The notes: generated by a model from the letters alone, not told the origin. 64,000 nt of DNA from Echinococcus granulosus (GCF_000524195.1 NW_020170388.1:625402-689401), one strand, 5' to 3'; shown: positions 47,045 to 59,926, counted from the first letter of the stretch. Numbers and translations: made by a program.

Positions 47045-49077
47045 AAGCACTAAGCAAAGTGTAAAGAATGTGCTCAGTTATATCCACAAGAAATATGAGG
47101 AAGCGTTTTGCATCAGTAAAAATTTTAATTAAGCAGCTGTCTTGTTTTTACTTATTAAAGCAGGTAGCATCAATGACATTAAATTATCTGAATGGTGGTA
47201 ACGTCCAGTTCCCGCAGAATAGTCGGTGGAGAGATCAGAAATTGAATATAAGACTCACACAAGCTTATTCAATTTTGCAACAGCTTTTTTGTGGATAAAT
47301 GTGATCCCGCAACAAACTCTAAAGTTTCGTGCTAGTACAGTGTTCATCTCACCAATCGCTTTAAAGAATAGGCGAGTAGGAAAGCAAATGAGTGGGAAAA
47401 GTTTGTTGACCTTAATGATGACAATTTGCAATTCATGCAGTTAATTGAAGTTGAACTTATGAAAGTAAACTTATTGAAACTTGACACTTGTTTTTTTGTT
47501 TTCTTGCAACAGTGATAATGGCGAGGTATACTCGAGCTCCCAATATATCGACAAGAATTATAAAAATCAAAGCAAAAAGTCAGGTAAAGTATACATTGGT
47601 GAATATCTACTAGTGGAACAAAACAATTTAAAACTTTGGTATAAAGGGTTGTTTGGTGTTGATTTGCTGGTCTAATTAGAACTTACCTTCTGTGGGTGTG
47701 GTAAAAAATCACCCTGTTTTCAACATCAACGTCATTATCGTGGTCGAGTGCACTTTTGTCGTACCTAATTCATGAAAAAAGGGTAAGTCCAGCCCAGAGG
47801 CTCGATCCCCAAAAAAGGGGAGAACATTAGGAAGAGAGAAGAGTTGTTGCATTCTTCCGGTTTTGATAAAACATTGGAATCGCAAAATGCTCAGGCAGCG
47901 ATGATGGTCGGTTGTTTCTAAAGGGGAACTTACTTCACGGTATACGGGGTAGAGGAGATTGTCTTTCTTACATTACAACAAAGTTTTAGTTGATAAATCA
48001 GCACTATTTTTGAACCCATTCTATTACTTCCCTTTAACGGGATGGTGTAAAATATTGTTTGTTCCAAATCTGGCTCCCAAAATGGGCTTAGTAATTTCAG
48101 TGAGCTACAGATTCACGAGGTCTCTTATTGCAAAGGGAGGAGGAAGCCGCTTTTATCTTTAGGATTAAATACTTACATGGTCAACCAACAGTGAAACCCA
48201 TTCAAATTTCCAATTGTATTTTACACTGAAGAAAAATAATTTTGCAGTGTTTTTACTTATTAGGTTAATTTCGCCAAAACTGACCTGAGCAGGGCATCTG
48301 CCTCATTGAATTACCCGTACTAACATTTGGAGTGGCCATTTTTATTCTAGGGGGAAATTCAACTCGTAGTCATGGTTGATGGAACAATTGCAAGGCGAGA
48401 AGATATTACTTCATCCTCAAAGCAAACACCGTTACAAGGATGCCTGCTGCTAAATATTCTGACTACAAAGAAAAGATTGTTTTTGCATGACACATTAATT
48501 TTGGGTGAAAAATCGTGCTATTTACTTGGAAGAATAATGGTACGCGTAACTGTGCTTCTAGGGAGAAATACATACGCATGATCTAGAACCAACATTGAAA
48601 TGATGTTGAAAAAGTTTTTTTTTCTGTAAAAATAACCTAAGTACAGCTGAAAGCAAAGTGGAAGACCAAGCGATTTTGTATTAGTAAAGGTAGTAATTCG
48701 TCGAAATGTCTGTCAGGTATTTTTGGCCAATGATTTGCCTGTAGTGTATTAATCAGACTGCTTTGCCACTCTACCTCCCTTGGTATAGACTTCCCATTTC
48801 ATCGCATATGAGCAATGGTAAGGGAGGACGTTTTGTAGAAACGCCTTTTTAAATAACTACAAATATGACACACATCTGTATGCTCATATCATGTGGAGTA
48901 CGAACTCCTCTACCTGCTCTAATTCCAGTGCATTCTCCACCACTGTCTTATGAGGTAAAAAGGCATCAAAACAACAACTGCATCTCACGCATTAGGCAAA
49001 CTGAGAATGTTGAGGTTGTATACAGACGCAGGTTTGATGCACATTACATCACCAAAGTACTAGGTCTTCAAGTTTAG
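47045..49077. other. No gene supported
   Basis: AT-rich. A 71-bp segment at 47513-47583 has excellent splice signals (CTTGCAACAG ... CAG|GTAAAG) but three open readings and no partner; noted without a call. Confidence 0.4.
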
Positions 49078-49275
49078 CCTTTGATCCCCTGCAAGACTCC
49101 TTCACATGTTCACTTCGAGTGTGTTTTAAAGGAATTGCAGTCCGGTTGGACCTCATGCTGTCGGAATGATAGGAGACTCGTTCACAATATGGGGCCAAGT
49201 ACAGTAGGTGACGTGTCCCCTCGAATGCACTGGAGGTTTTATTTTGAGTTCAGCGGGAAGCACAATCTGCAGAAG
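49078..49275 (+). CDS. Candidate coding exon, unrecognised gene
   Basis: 66 codons open between TTCAAGTTTAG and AAG|GTAATT, phase 0 at both ends. The frame includes ELQSGWTSCCRNDRRLVH and MHWRFYFEFSGKH. GC-richer than its flanks. Could join the 54677 segment in phase, but the distance is 5.4 kb and nothing else supports the link. Confidence 0.25.
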
Positions 49276-51339
49276 GTAATTAGAGCGCGCAGATGAGAAT
49301 CTAACTGAACAGTTTTAAAGCAGTTAAGTGCATTTCATAACGTTTCAATGTTTACGGTCTCAATGAGAATTTACTTCCGAATGCTAAGTGTGCATGGATT
49401 AATCTATAGTTGATGCAGTTTCACTCGTTGGTAATCAGAATATGTGCAACCATGTGATTAAAACTGCGCTACTTTTGGTCAAAACCCAGGCATTAGCGCG
49501 TATTTGAAGCAGATATCATTAACAATCAGGTAAGACTAATATCAAAATGATTTCCGTTGAAGTGCAATCAATGTGAAGGCAAAAATAGGGGTTCGGTGTA
49601 GGTATGCTGGTTAGACGTTGATGTGGTGGAGAAGATCTCCTCCATGCTACTGCCATATACTTGCTGAAACTGAAGTTCTGGTCTCTACAGGTAAACAGCT
49701 TTTGCACAACTATTTACTGAACACAGAATGAAGTTCGTTACGTTGTTGAGTCTCGGTGGCATAACTGAATTGGTGCCGTTGGTACCAAGTCGACAGAGAT
49801 AAATTTGACTGTACTTCTTCGAAAGTCCAAGTTAGTGGATAAGTGATTCTTGAGAACCTCCTCATCATCGCTTTGTTGCTATTTCAATGATTCGCATGCT
49901 TTTTTTGTTATGATTTCAATTCCTTCGTCGAGTTGGTCATGCAGGAGATGTGCTGCGAAAACACGTGGCTCAGGCAACGTTAGCCAAGGTAATCCGCAAA
50001 CGCTCACCAAGTCTATTCGTGTGCGCAACAGTTTACTATGTACTTGTTGCGTTCCTTGTTACAAACAACTTCTCCTCTCTCAAGCACAGGCATGTTGTCA
50101 TAAGGTGACCTCACGATAAGCTGGTAATGCCCTTTCTGCCTGGAAGTCAAGGGGTATCTGATAACGATTTACAGGAAAGTCAGTTACCTTAATTTTGTGG
50201 GTCCCGAAGGAATTCGTGACATCGCCAATTGTCTGTTGCCCATTCTCAGGGCAGAAAGTGCGGAAAAATGCCAGTTTCCAGCAGAGGCATTTTCTAACTA
50301 TAGTCTCGACTGCACAATATTAGAGACGCACTGCTTCATACTGCATCAAGAATGAGGGAGGATTAAAGAGTGGATTATATGGGGAAATCGTTAAAACAAT
50401 CCACCAAAGAGGTGAAAGACAAATCGGAGGTGTAAAGCTTGTCCATCGGAGTCCTTCCTGTCCATTCATGTTGTGTGAATAACGTCTCATAATATTGCAG
50501 GCAACGGCTGTGAATACTGTCAGAATACCATATGAGACAGATGGAATGAGAACCACGTAGCATTGCAGCTTGGGTAAAGGATGGTGTTGCAACTTTCCTC
50601 ATATTTGGAGCTTATAAAAATAAATAAACTTCCAAATAAATGTGAACCCATTGTTTTCTTTTTACGATGAGGGACATAACTGAGGAATAAATAATGCTGA
50701 TTTATTTCCTCTGCTTTCGCAAATGAACCAAATGTCAATCTCATTTAACTGAAGAGATTGCATGATAAATGGGGTCTATGAGCACCTTGTTGGCCCATAT
50801 ACAATTCTTCTAAAAGCTCAATCCAATGAATTTAGTATTAAAGAAGTGGGCAACACATCTCACTGTATTTTTTGACTTTCTACGCAGATTCACGGGTAAC
50901 TGATGTCACAAAATCGACTAAAGTTTTGACAAGATATGCGAAATTTTATCCGTCTTAATAAAGATTAGCTTTTAAAGTTGTATGACAGAGAGGAAAATTT
51001 ATTAAATGGATGAATTTAAATGTTGGGTTTTATTAACCTAATGCTGTTGGTGAGATTATCTACATCTTTGCCATCTTTTCTCACTTGATTGCTCCCAGAG
51101 TTACACACCTGTTGGTAATGATGAATAAGATGCCACTCGTCAGCTTCGACTACTTTAAGTATAATTAATATAAATGGAACAGTTGTTAGGGATTCACATT
51201 GTCACCATCATCATTCACTAATGCCACCTTCTTTGTGTTTGTTCTTGCAAAATTTCACTTGTAAAATGAGGCGACAATTTGCAAGTTTTATTATTTTATT
51301 ATCCCTTCTTCACAGTAGTTTCGTGTTTATTTAACCTTA
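49276..51339. other. No gene supported; two hydrophobic frames noted
   Basis: A plus frame (about 49920-50110) includes FVCATVYYVLVAFLVTNN and a minus frame (50320-50592) is moderately hydrophobic. Neither has convincing start or splice context. The rest is AT-rich. Confidence 0.4.
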
Positions 51340-51780
51340 GATGATTCGTGAGGCAAGTGCTTCGGTTGTGGTGCACGGAAGCAATCATTTGTCAACCGTT
51401 TCGGCTAGATTTTGGCCTCTCGTACCGATGAAATCACTTCCTCAGAACAAGTTAATTGGCGAACACATAGGAGAACATCCCACTAATTAAGCAGCTTGTT
51501 CTACTACATGTGTTACTGGGCTTTACCTCGCTTTGTGGAGGCAGATAGCCACGTGCTATTTGGATATTTATACTGCTTACCCTTGTCATTCCCTTCTTAT
51601 TTATCACCTAGTAACTGCCTTTTTTTCTGAGGAGCAAGCCACGACCCCCTCATACTATATTTGTATCTAATAATTATTGTTGATGCACCTTCTACTGAAG
51701 TGTTTTTTTTTGATTCGCTTACGAGATAAAAACTGCAACCATAATTCCTTAATCGGTTTACTTCTCTTTTCTCCTGACTG
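51340..51780 (+). repeat. About 430-bp dispersed repeat with hammerhead-like segment, copy 2
   Basis: Aligns with the complement of 38345-38765 over its length. On the minus strand it carries GAGGCCAAAATCTAGCCGAAACGG, i.e. a short stem, GAAA and further pairing bases as in hammerhead ribozymes of Penelope-like elements; the CTGANGA core is altered. Orientation agrees with the possible reverse-transcriptase remnant at 53459-53752 on the same minus strand. Confidence 0.55.
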
Positions 51781-53458
51781 ACCGTTGGCGTGGCGGCCAA
51801 ATCGCGAAAGGTTGGAAGGGTTTGCCAATTCTGCTTTACGATGGTGACTTACCGCGTTTTACATGTCACGCTGCTGTGCCTGATATTAAACATTGCCTAT
51901 CCTCAATCCCCTTCATTCAAGCAAATACGGTTTCATTCGGATTTGTGCCCCATATCATCTACTAAGTGAAGTCTCCTCTTTGAACTTGCGGGAAAACAAA
52001 CCTCGATACAAGATGCAGAAAGTACTAATCATATATCTATAATAGCGACGACACAAAAATATGTAGTTTCTTTAAAAGTGAGCGAGAAGGCCTCAATAAT
52101 CACTTTGGGAAAGGTGTGGTTATAAATAGTCGGACAGAACACTTTTAGCAAAAGTGGATTTTGATTTGTATAAATCATTGAATGGGAACAAATTTCCTGC
52201 AAATCTAACTTTCGACTAGAGATAAGATAGCCTAACTTCCAATAAGCAAGAACTGAAAAAAAATGATAATCTACTTAAATAACTTTTGCCATTTGATAAG
52301 CAGTTTGTCTTGCTAAGAGGTTTAACAATGGTTGTTTATAATGTTGCCTTTGTTTAAACAACTGAACATCATGTAAAGGAGGCAAACATAATAAATAGAT
52401 TTCTCAAAACAAATCCACCATTTCTTATAGTTTGTACAAGGAAAATGAAACCGTGATGCTATGAAATAAATAAATAAAAAGGCTTAATGGTAAATATATT
52501 TTCCCAAAAAAATAGATAGTCATTGCTAATGTGCTGTTCCTAAGGCAACATAACAGTGCGATCTAAAGCGACTTTTTCCATTTTTATGATATTTTTATGG
52601 ACATCTAGCAGGACGGTTGTCAACTTTATCAGATAGGCGTCGTTGCACGGTGTATTGACCTAGACACATGGCGAGGCTTGTGACCTCATTATGTTGGCGT
52701 CACTTTTCCTTATAGCACAAGTGAATACCACTTCGAATTGCCAAAATCATCTAAATTTCTCTTCGTCCGTAGCAGAGTCGAATGCATTAATTCATCTGTA
52801 AAAATGTGAAAATGCGATTTAATAAATATTTCAATTCAGTAAAGACTTAAATAAAGGTTTAAGTAAATCTGTCGAATTATTGCCATGTTTCAATAACTTG
52901 TTTCGCGGGGAGAGATATTTTAAAAACAGGCCTTCATTTTCGGTGTTAAAACCATCCGAAAAATCATTTATCTACTTTTGATACTGATAATTTCCGCCTG
53001 CCTATATGATGGGTTTAAAAGTGGAAAGCGTTTTTTGTAAAAGAACGAATTCAGCTCCTTTAGGTTTGTCTGCTTTACAAGTATGGGCTCTATAACGTAG
53101 AAAAGATGGCTAATGGGGTGGTGTTGTCAAAAATAAGTAAGCAGAATAGTTAAATTATTAACAGTCAGGAAATAAAACTCTAAGTCAACAGCGTAGAAGC
53201 TAAATCTGCTGTGACTCTGGTAAATAAATAGACACTCCAAATGTCTTGTTTCAGCGTCGTTCTCGCCATCCCCCAGAATCATTTTAATTAGACTTTTACA
53301 ACAGCGTTTCTTGAAAGGGTGTTCTTCAGCAAAGATAATATCTGATGTAGATATGACAATGGGTTGCATGATTTTCGGTGGATGAGGTCATTTGCCACTT
53401 CCTATTTGCAAATCACAACACTGGAATACATCCGGTGGATGTTTAGATGTTCTTGATG
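51781..53458. other. No gene seen
   Basis: AT-rich; could be the decayed body of a minus-strand element between 53752 and 51340, but no domain is recognisable here. Confidence 0.4.
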
Positions 53459-53752
53459 TTAAACGATAACCACTCTTTGTATTCCAGCCATTCTTTCGAT
53501 AAATCTTTGTGCTCGACACAGCAGCACATCGAGTAAAACCCATTTATGCACACTTATAGAGTATGGTCTTTCATGTAGCAGAACAGTCTTTTTGTGCAAG
53601 CCCTTTCTACCTTTCCTTTGGGTATGATATAAGAATGTCAACGGCAACTCGAGATGTAAGCAATGGCTCTTCAAATAATGCGGTATACTTAGGATGACCA
53701 TCGCTATGCGATGCCACAGTTTGATACCTTGTTTAATTACATGTTTAACCAT
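53459..53752 (-). pseudogene. Possible remnant of a Penelope-like reverse transcriptase
   Basis: Minus-strand frame of 97 codons ending HERPYSISVHKWVLLDVL then LCRAQRFIERM. The pattern (HPYS..K...L...L.RA...I) recalls the end of the reverse transcriptase region in Penelope-like elements. No catalytic YxDD segment is visible and the frame is short, so this is weak. Confidence 0.22.
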
Positions 53753-54676
53753 CTGGACTATCCCGTATCTGTGGTTTGTATATCTGCTAAATTTATGACT
53801 CTGCCACCATGATCATTGTCCCTCCTCTCTGCTATACGCTAATTACAATCATTTCTCCATGCCATACCATTTAAAAGAAAATTCGTGATTTTATATGAAC
53901 CCCATAACAATGTTTAACAAAAACCATCAATCTTACCCCCACTCTGTCCCTTTCAACCATTTTCAAAGAGTAAAATGAAGGAAAGAAGAAATTAGACTTT
54001 TATCAGTAGGAAGGTAGAGCAACTCCGTCTCAATCACCAGATTCCCTTTGCGATATTTCTTCAGATGTTGACTTTTGCTTTTTTTTGGCATCAGGATTGG
54101 ACATTCAAATAGCAAACAGTATCAACAGTGGAGCAACAAGGTTTTTCATTAACTTCCATAGCCAAAACATTTTTCACGGCAAGTTTTACTGCAATTCTGT
54201 TTCATATTTGGAGAGAACCACGGATAGGGATTGTGATTACTTTAAAGGATAAAATAAGTGAAGGTTTACATAGTAAATAACTTTTATTTTAGAAACTATG
54301 GAAGGTTATCTAGCCACCTAACAGTTGGGAATGCTATCAACTCCTAAACTTGAAAATTCATTCCTTATTTAGTTTGAGGCCCGTAGCATAAGAATTTCCT
54401 GGGGTCACGATTTAAAATTCAAGCATGAAAATCCAACTTTAAGAAGCGAATCAAAAAATCGTATATCATTTCCACAAAAAACCCTTTCTTTACTTATTAA
54501 GTAGTAATCTGGTGGCAATGGCACGAAATCACCGCTAATTTGGCTGAAGATAGTAATTTCGTATAATCCTGTTTATTTGGTACAATTCTACTCGAATATT
54601 TTTTTACATGGGCAGAGTGACTGTGCTTGCCTCTTCCTTCTTCAAATTATCCACGTGGTGGGTGATCGATAAAAGG
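53753..54676. other. No gene seen
   Basis: AT-rich. A pyrimidine-rich tract near 54630-54650 may belong to the acceptor of the next segment. Confidence 0.45.
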
Positions 54677-55089
54677 TCATTCAAACATCTGACTACCTCA
54701 ACTCGGACAATGGCCTCCACTATACAGCGGCTAACCCGATGACAATGGCAGCACCACCAGGTCCAGGAAAACCCTTTCTCTTAACGCGGAGGGCCAACAA
54801 TCCAGGCTACAACCTACAGTCACCTCGAGCGCATAACACATTTCAACTAGCACCGGTAAAGGAGTTTGCTTTTGCCACTCACTGTGGGGAGATTCGTGAT
54901 ATCATTCAAGCTACTTTGGACGAAGCACTGGCAGACAGTCGGCCTGACTTGCAACAAGTACTCATGGACGCGTTGGGCAAGATTAGGACGGATCTTCTGC
55001 AAATTCAGGCACTGTTCTTTCCGCGTCATCGCATTGTGGTTCATGGGATAATCGGTGGTGTAGTGCATAATCAGCCTTCGCTCATCTAT
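54677..55089 (+). CDS. Candidate coding exon, unrecognised protein
   Basis: The frame is open from just after TAA/AAAG at 54676 to a TAG at 55198, over 170 codons, much longer than chance frames nearby and about 50 percent GC. Possible ATGs at 54739 and 54745. Segments: NGLHYTAANPMTMAAPPGPG, then a basic Pro/Asn region, then a helix (EIRDIIQATLDEALADSRPD ... VLMDALGKIRTDLLQIQALF) and FPRHRIVVHGIIGGVVH. I placed the end at a possible donor (TATG|GTAGTC at 55090); it may instead read on to 55200. Convergent with the minus-strand gene at 56350-57651. No family recognised. Confidence 0.42.
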
Positions 55090-55200
55090 GGTAGTCAATG
55101 TCTGGGCGAGCATGAATGTGGTGACGATGGAGTCAGTGTTTCAGTTAGGAGTCATGACAAATTTATCTGTGTCAGTGTGTACGGTTTTTATCAGAGTTAG

Positions 55201-56349
55201 ATCTTATCAACTTACCTATTGCGATGTTATTCCTCATACACGTGATGAAATATAATAGGATTTGTGTATTCAAAACGTATCGCCATTTTAAACATTGATG
55301 AATTAATTTAGTTACCACTAGTAGGACAACAGCATTGTCGACTTTATTGGTGAGGTAGATTAGGGAATAATTCCTCAATTTTTGAATGCTTTCACGATAC
55401 TTCTTTAGATTAGGGAAAATTTGAATACGTCCTATCAGTAGATGACTTTAAAAGATTTCATTAAGAAGAAAAAGTTTTATATCGAATCTGACAAATAAGG
55501 AACAGATGACTTTAGCCATTTTTGCCTGATGTTTGCATAATTCAAAGTATAAATAAATGGTTTTCTAAAAAGTTACAATAAAACAACATCTTGAGGGGCA
55601 AGTTATTTCATTTGTATACTTTGTCTGCCATTTAATGGGGCTGTAACAGTCTAGCAGCTAGCCTTAAAATCTGTGCTTGTTAAACTACAGAACTAATTTG
55701 CCTTCAACCAGTTCATATACTACATTTTCCCTGTCAATAGCTAGCAAAATGATAAAAACCATAAAATACCACTCATACGATGAAAAGTGTATTTGGGGTT
55801 CAATGTCGACTACGTAGGTTCAAAATCTTAGGAACTGAAACAAAGAATTCAATTGCATACTGTGATGGAAAAAACCGCTTTTGGTGCAAATAACTAACTT
55901 TTTCGCTTAATTGCAGGGTGAGATCTAGTTTAACCAAAGCCTCATCATCTATCATCATTTTCCAAAACGATAGACCTCTATAGCCAAAAGGGTATTAAGT
56001 TCTACCCTACTATCGGAGGATCTTTTAGGACACAGCACTTGGTTTAAGTTACCCTATTCTTAAGTAATCTCGATGTGGACAGAGATTTTATAACTAACAA
56101 ATAAAGAGTTAAAGGAGTAATGTATTCATAATGCATGTGTACAACCCATTGTTTACTAATAAAATCTTAAACCGGTGGTTATGCTTTTCTCTAAGCCAGT
56201 TGTTTGCCAGTTTAAATGTCCAGCCCTAAGTAATGTAATCAGCTAAGCATTCCAGCCGCCAATGCATATCCCAAACCACTGCCATGCAGAAAATGGTCGT
56301 TACAATTAATAAACAATAGTAAATTTTTAGCAAAATCAGTCCCGTACAC
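55201..56349. other. Intergenic between convergent genes, nothing seen
   Basis: AT-rich 3' flank of the gene at 56350-57651. No repeat or RNA gene seen. Confidence 0.5.
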
Positions 56350-57651
56350 CTATAAATTTTTCATAATTAATGTAGGGCGAGTGTGATGTAAACTGAGACC
56401 CATTTCTGGGAGCTCATTGGATGTATGAAGGCTTCCACTAGCACTGTCCTTCTTAACTTCCAACGATTTTGCAGCTGCCTTCTCTGCGGGTAGCAGGTTG
56501 AACGACAGGCGTGGCACCCTTTCCATGGTGACGTCAAAGAAGGGATTCTGCTCCCAGTAGTTTTGCACATTCGCTAGAGTCTTCTCATCCATCAGAGGAT
56601 ACTTTAGGGTTGCCTGTGCCCGCAACACGTTAAGCACTGTATTTGGGTACTCTCGGTTAGCTATGTTGATCTCACTGAAGGCTCTCAGAATATCCATGTA
56701 GAGTACACTTGGAAGGAGTCGCCAGATATTTTCATCGTACATTCCCAGAACTTCTGCTTTAGCGGCCAACTTCTCTGCCTCCTCCTGAATTTCACTTAAG
56801 TTAGTGACGAGTGAGTCGAGAATTTGGAAAAGAAGAAGGCGTGCCATTTCCCTTCGGCGGAAGATTCGAAAAGTGAAGAATCGAATGAGTTCTGGCAGAG
56901 GAATGCTAAAAAGCACATCGGCCAGTGTGTAGTAAATTACTCCAATTAAGCGATGGGAAATTTCACAGTAATTGTAAGTCAAGGGTGGTGGATGAAAAAT
57001 TACTAGGGATTTTTTAATGCTTTCACGTTCTTCGTGAATTTGTCGAGCCTCTCGATATGCCGTAATATTCTTCTCCCTAGGTATGAGAGCTCGTGACATT
57101 AAGCGTATTAAGGTGTCTATTAGTACTTCAGCTCCTCTCCTCATACTGAAATGTAACCGCCTGGATAAGATTGCGATCGTAAAGCAGCATTCCTGTGCCA
57201 ATTCCTGACATTCCAGCAAAAGGCAACTGGCCAATGCATCATTCAATCTCTCCGAATTTGTCTTCATCCATTCTATAAATTGAGGAATCAAACGTTCGTT
57301 TGCCGATACCTTACACAAAGTGTGAAGTGATTCAACTTTCTCAAGGAAGTTAATATCCTTATCGCAAGGAGTGTCACAGGTCACGCGACCAAGGGTTTCA
57401 TTGAGGAGTTTCTCAGTTAGAAGTACGTCTGCTTTCATGGATTTGGGAACAAATACAACTCGGCGCAGAAATGCTGATAATGGAAGACCATCGACGGACG
57501 TAAGGTGCTCTAAAACGGAATTGGATTCTTGCTTTTGCAAGGCTTCTACAAAGTCTTCCCGATGTAGGGTGTATCTAATGGGAGGCTGACATTGTCCCTC
57601 ATGAGTTGATGAGAGTTCAGTGACATTTTCTTGACTTAGTCTGAACGACAT
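56350..57651 (-). CDS. Single-exon helical protein, TOG/CLASP-like HEAT repeats
   Basis: A complete frame of 433 residues with ATG at 57651 and an in-frame TAA a few codons upstream, so this start is well fixed and there is no intron. It is helical throughout without signal peptide or clear membrane segment. Residues around 155-195 (ELAQECCFTIAILSRRLHFS, then GAEVLIDTLIRLMSRAL) follow the pattern of the CLASP TOG domain, where a REACITI..LS..L helix is followed by a helix with AE..LP.L..L. A later segment (YMDILRAFSEINIANREYP) resembles the TOG stretch where CLASP has a C(Y/F)W.F motif. TOG domains bind tubulin and regulate microtubule growth in the cytoplasm or cilia. Residues 375-433 look disordered. 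Gene existence is near certain from length; the family call is my pattern match and could be another HEAT/ARM protein. Confidence 0.85.
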   Translation of the reverse strand: MSFRLSQENVTELSSTHEGQCQPPIRYTLHREDFVEALQKQESNSVLEHLTSVDGLPLSAFLRRVVFVPKSMKADVLLTEKLLNETLGRVTCDTPCDKDINFLEKVESLHTLCKVSANERLIPQFIEWMKTNSERLNDALASCLLLECQELAQECCFTIAILSRRLHFSMRRGAEVLIDTLIRLMSRALIPREKNITAYREARQIHEERESIKKSLVIFHPPPLTYNYCEISHRLIGVIYYTLADVLFSIPLPELIRFFTFRIFRRREMARLLLFQILDSLVTNLSEIQEEAEKLAAKAEVLGMYDENIWRLLPSVLYMDILRAFSEINIANREYPNTVLNVLRAQATLKYPLMDEKTLANVQNYWEQNPFFDVTMERVPRLSFNLLPAEKAAAKSLEVKKDSASGSLHTSNELPEMGLSLHHTRPTLIMKNL

Positions 57652-59714
57652 TGGCTCTTAACTACACGTCACGCGACCGTGTGCGCGGTCAGACGCACAA
57701 TGAAAATCTTGGGGCCTATCGATTAAAAGAGGGTGTTTGAATTTAAATTCTCGGTTGTGACGCATTTTCATTAAAATGTGGGTTTTTAGATGTAAACCTT
57801 ATGAAAAGCAACTTACTTAACCATCATTATACCTTAATACGGAGATAACCAAAAAGAATTTGAAACCAATTACCTTTGGGCTGGCATTCTGCTCTTTTTA
57901 ACAACAGAAGGCCACAGAGATACATTCAATTGGAAGTTTATATAGAAGTTGGCATATTGGGCTGACGTTTTCGTTAAGAAATTCGCCGCTCATAAAAGCT
58001 GAAAGATGATATTAGATCAGAACTAGATGGAATGGATAAGGTATAAAATAATGCAGTGTCGTCCTTGTAAGCTAGGTAAGTAACCGAGTAGGTGTATTTC
58101 TATAGCTTGTGTTCTAAAATGAAATCATACCAGCAAACTGCACACAAATTACAGGGACTCTTTTGTCCTATTAACACTGTGAACCAGTAAGTATCTGTTG
58201 CTCGAAGGAAACTTTCATGCATGAAAGCTGCCAGTTGTGACTGGATATCCTTAATCAGTCGTATTCTTCGTTTCAGCAAAAGCCTTGGCTACTAATCCTA
58301 TCATTTCTGTTTATCTCTCACTGACTGAGAAAGCCTTACAATCAAACTTTGTCAAAGAATCTTGCTTTCACTTATGGTAGTATAGTCTATTTTTGTAAAG
58401 AACATCGTCATGAATATAATGTGCCAGACGATGAAATTTAAGACCACAATTTCCAAATGAAAAGCCCGTTAAAAGCAGGTAAATTCCTCTACATTTTAAG
58501 CAAGTAAGACCCGTGGAAATTTACTTTATCATCCCATTTGTTGTTTTACCTAAAAATGTGCAAATCAAAATCTAGGCATTGTGCAAGAACTGGCTCGTTG
58601 GCTGTCACAAGTTTGGCTAACATTATTCCACTGATTAGGGTCTCAGATATCAGATCTTTTAAAGATAATTGTTTCTGTTGCCATACTTTCCTAGAATTCT
58701 TTATAGAAATGATTATGAATTGTTTTAAGGCCTATAATTTTCCTTCCTATTTTTCCTGGCTGACTTATTTTAAATAAGTAGTAATTAACTTTTATCCACA
58801 TAAATGGAAAGTTCAAATCTTTGAATAGCCTTATTCAGAAGCAACTTGTACGCAATTACTCGTTAATACACCTAAGGGCAAACAAGTGCCTTTAATTACT
58901 TTATAGCCTCTACCTCTTCAATTCTCCATGATGACCTCCCGTATATGCTAGTTTCTTTGACTTAAAAGGTATCATTTTCAAAGGCGAGATGCATGGCTAA
59001 ATGGAGCATCTTTGCTAACTAACAAGCCAGTATTTTGGAAACAAGTAAGCTTACATCACTCAAAAAGTTAATTTATTTTAGAGATGATGTATTTTTTTAT
59101 TTCTTGGCATATAATTTACAGCAATAACCTTTGTATCATGCAATTATTTTTTTCTGTTTAAGATGCTAACGTAAAATCTACCTGAATTTGTTTGGAAAAC
59201 CCCTTCTCTCATTTCAGACACACTTTCTTAATCACAGTTGAGAAAAAAATAGGAAAGTGGGCCAGAAGTTTAAGGTTTGGCGAATGTTTTGGGTGCATCC
59301 TATTTTTGGACAATTTTAAAGGATAAACACTTTGCATTGAGATAGTGATACATCCGTTTTCTATTTTACTGATTGAAATCGCGGAAAGAGAATGTTATAA
59401 CACTATGCCCGGATAGTGCTTTTTACTGTATCAATCCAACCCATTGCCTTATTTTTTAGGAAAAGCCATTTTTTTGGTCACATGGAATTGCAAAGTGTGT
59501 GGACTTTAAACTACTGAAATTTCATGCTATAACGACAAAGTAGTTTTATTAAATTGATGATTCTATCAAGTATGACTTGCATTCACTAGCATTTTGTTCT
59601 GTTAATTTATGCATTCTAGACCTCTTTTAATTTGAAAATTTTGTGATGGTTTACTATTCACTTATCTGCCCGTTTAATCATACAAATTATTCGTTCTCTG
59701 CGTTTCGTGTTTAC

Positions 59715-59880
59715 GACATGGTGATGTAGTCTTTCGGTCAAGCCTAAAGTCTCTCAGCCTTTCTTTTGTACTGGTTTAGCTTACTGTTACCTCTAAGAAG
59801 ACTCGTGGCCTTGGTTCCACAATGTCTTCTACAGCCATACTTCACTTGATCATATTACAGGCTGTCTAACTACGAAGTCT
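59715..59880 (+). mobile_element. Possible decayed solo LTR of the TRIM-like family
   Basis: Contains GACATGGTGATGTAGTCTTTC, AAGTCTCTCAGCC and TTTCTTTTGTACTGG in the order of the LTR core, but with weak similarity otherwise. Confidence 0.35.
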
Positions 59881-59881
59881 G

Positions 59882-59926
59882 AAAAAAAGTAAAAATAAAA
59901 TAAATAAATAAAATTACATCAAGACA
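59882..59926 (+). repeat. A-rich simple repeat, (AAAT)n
   Basis: A run of AAAAATAAAATAAATAAATA type directly after the possible LTR. Could be a microsatellite or the A-tail of an inserted element. Confidence 0.75.

Noticed and set aside
47513..47583. 71-bp segment with excellent acceptor and donor
   Set aside because: More than one frame is open, it competes with the better supported terminal exon at 46941, and no partner exon is evident.
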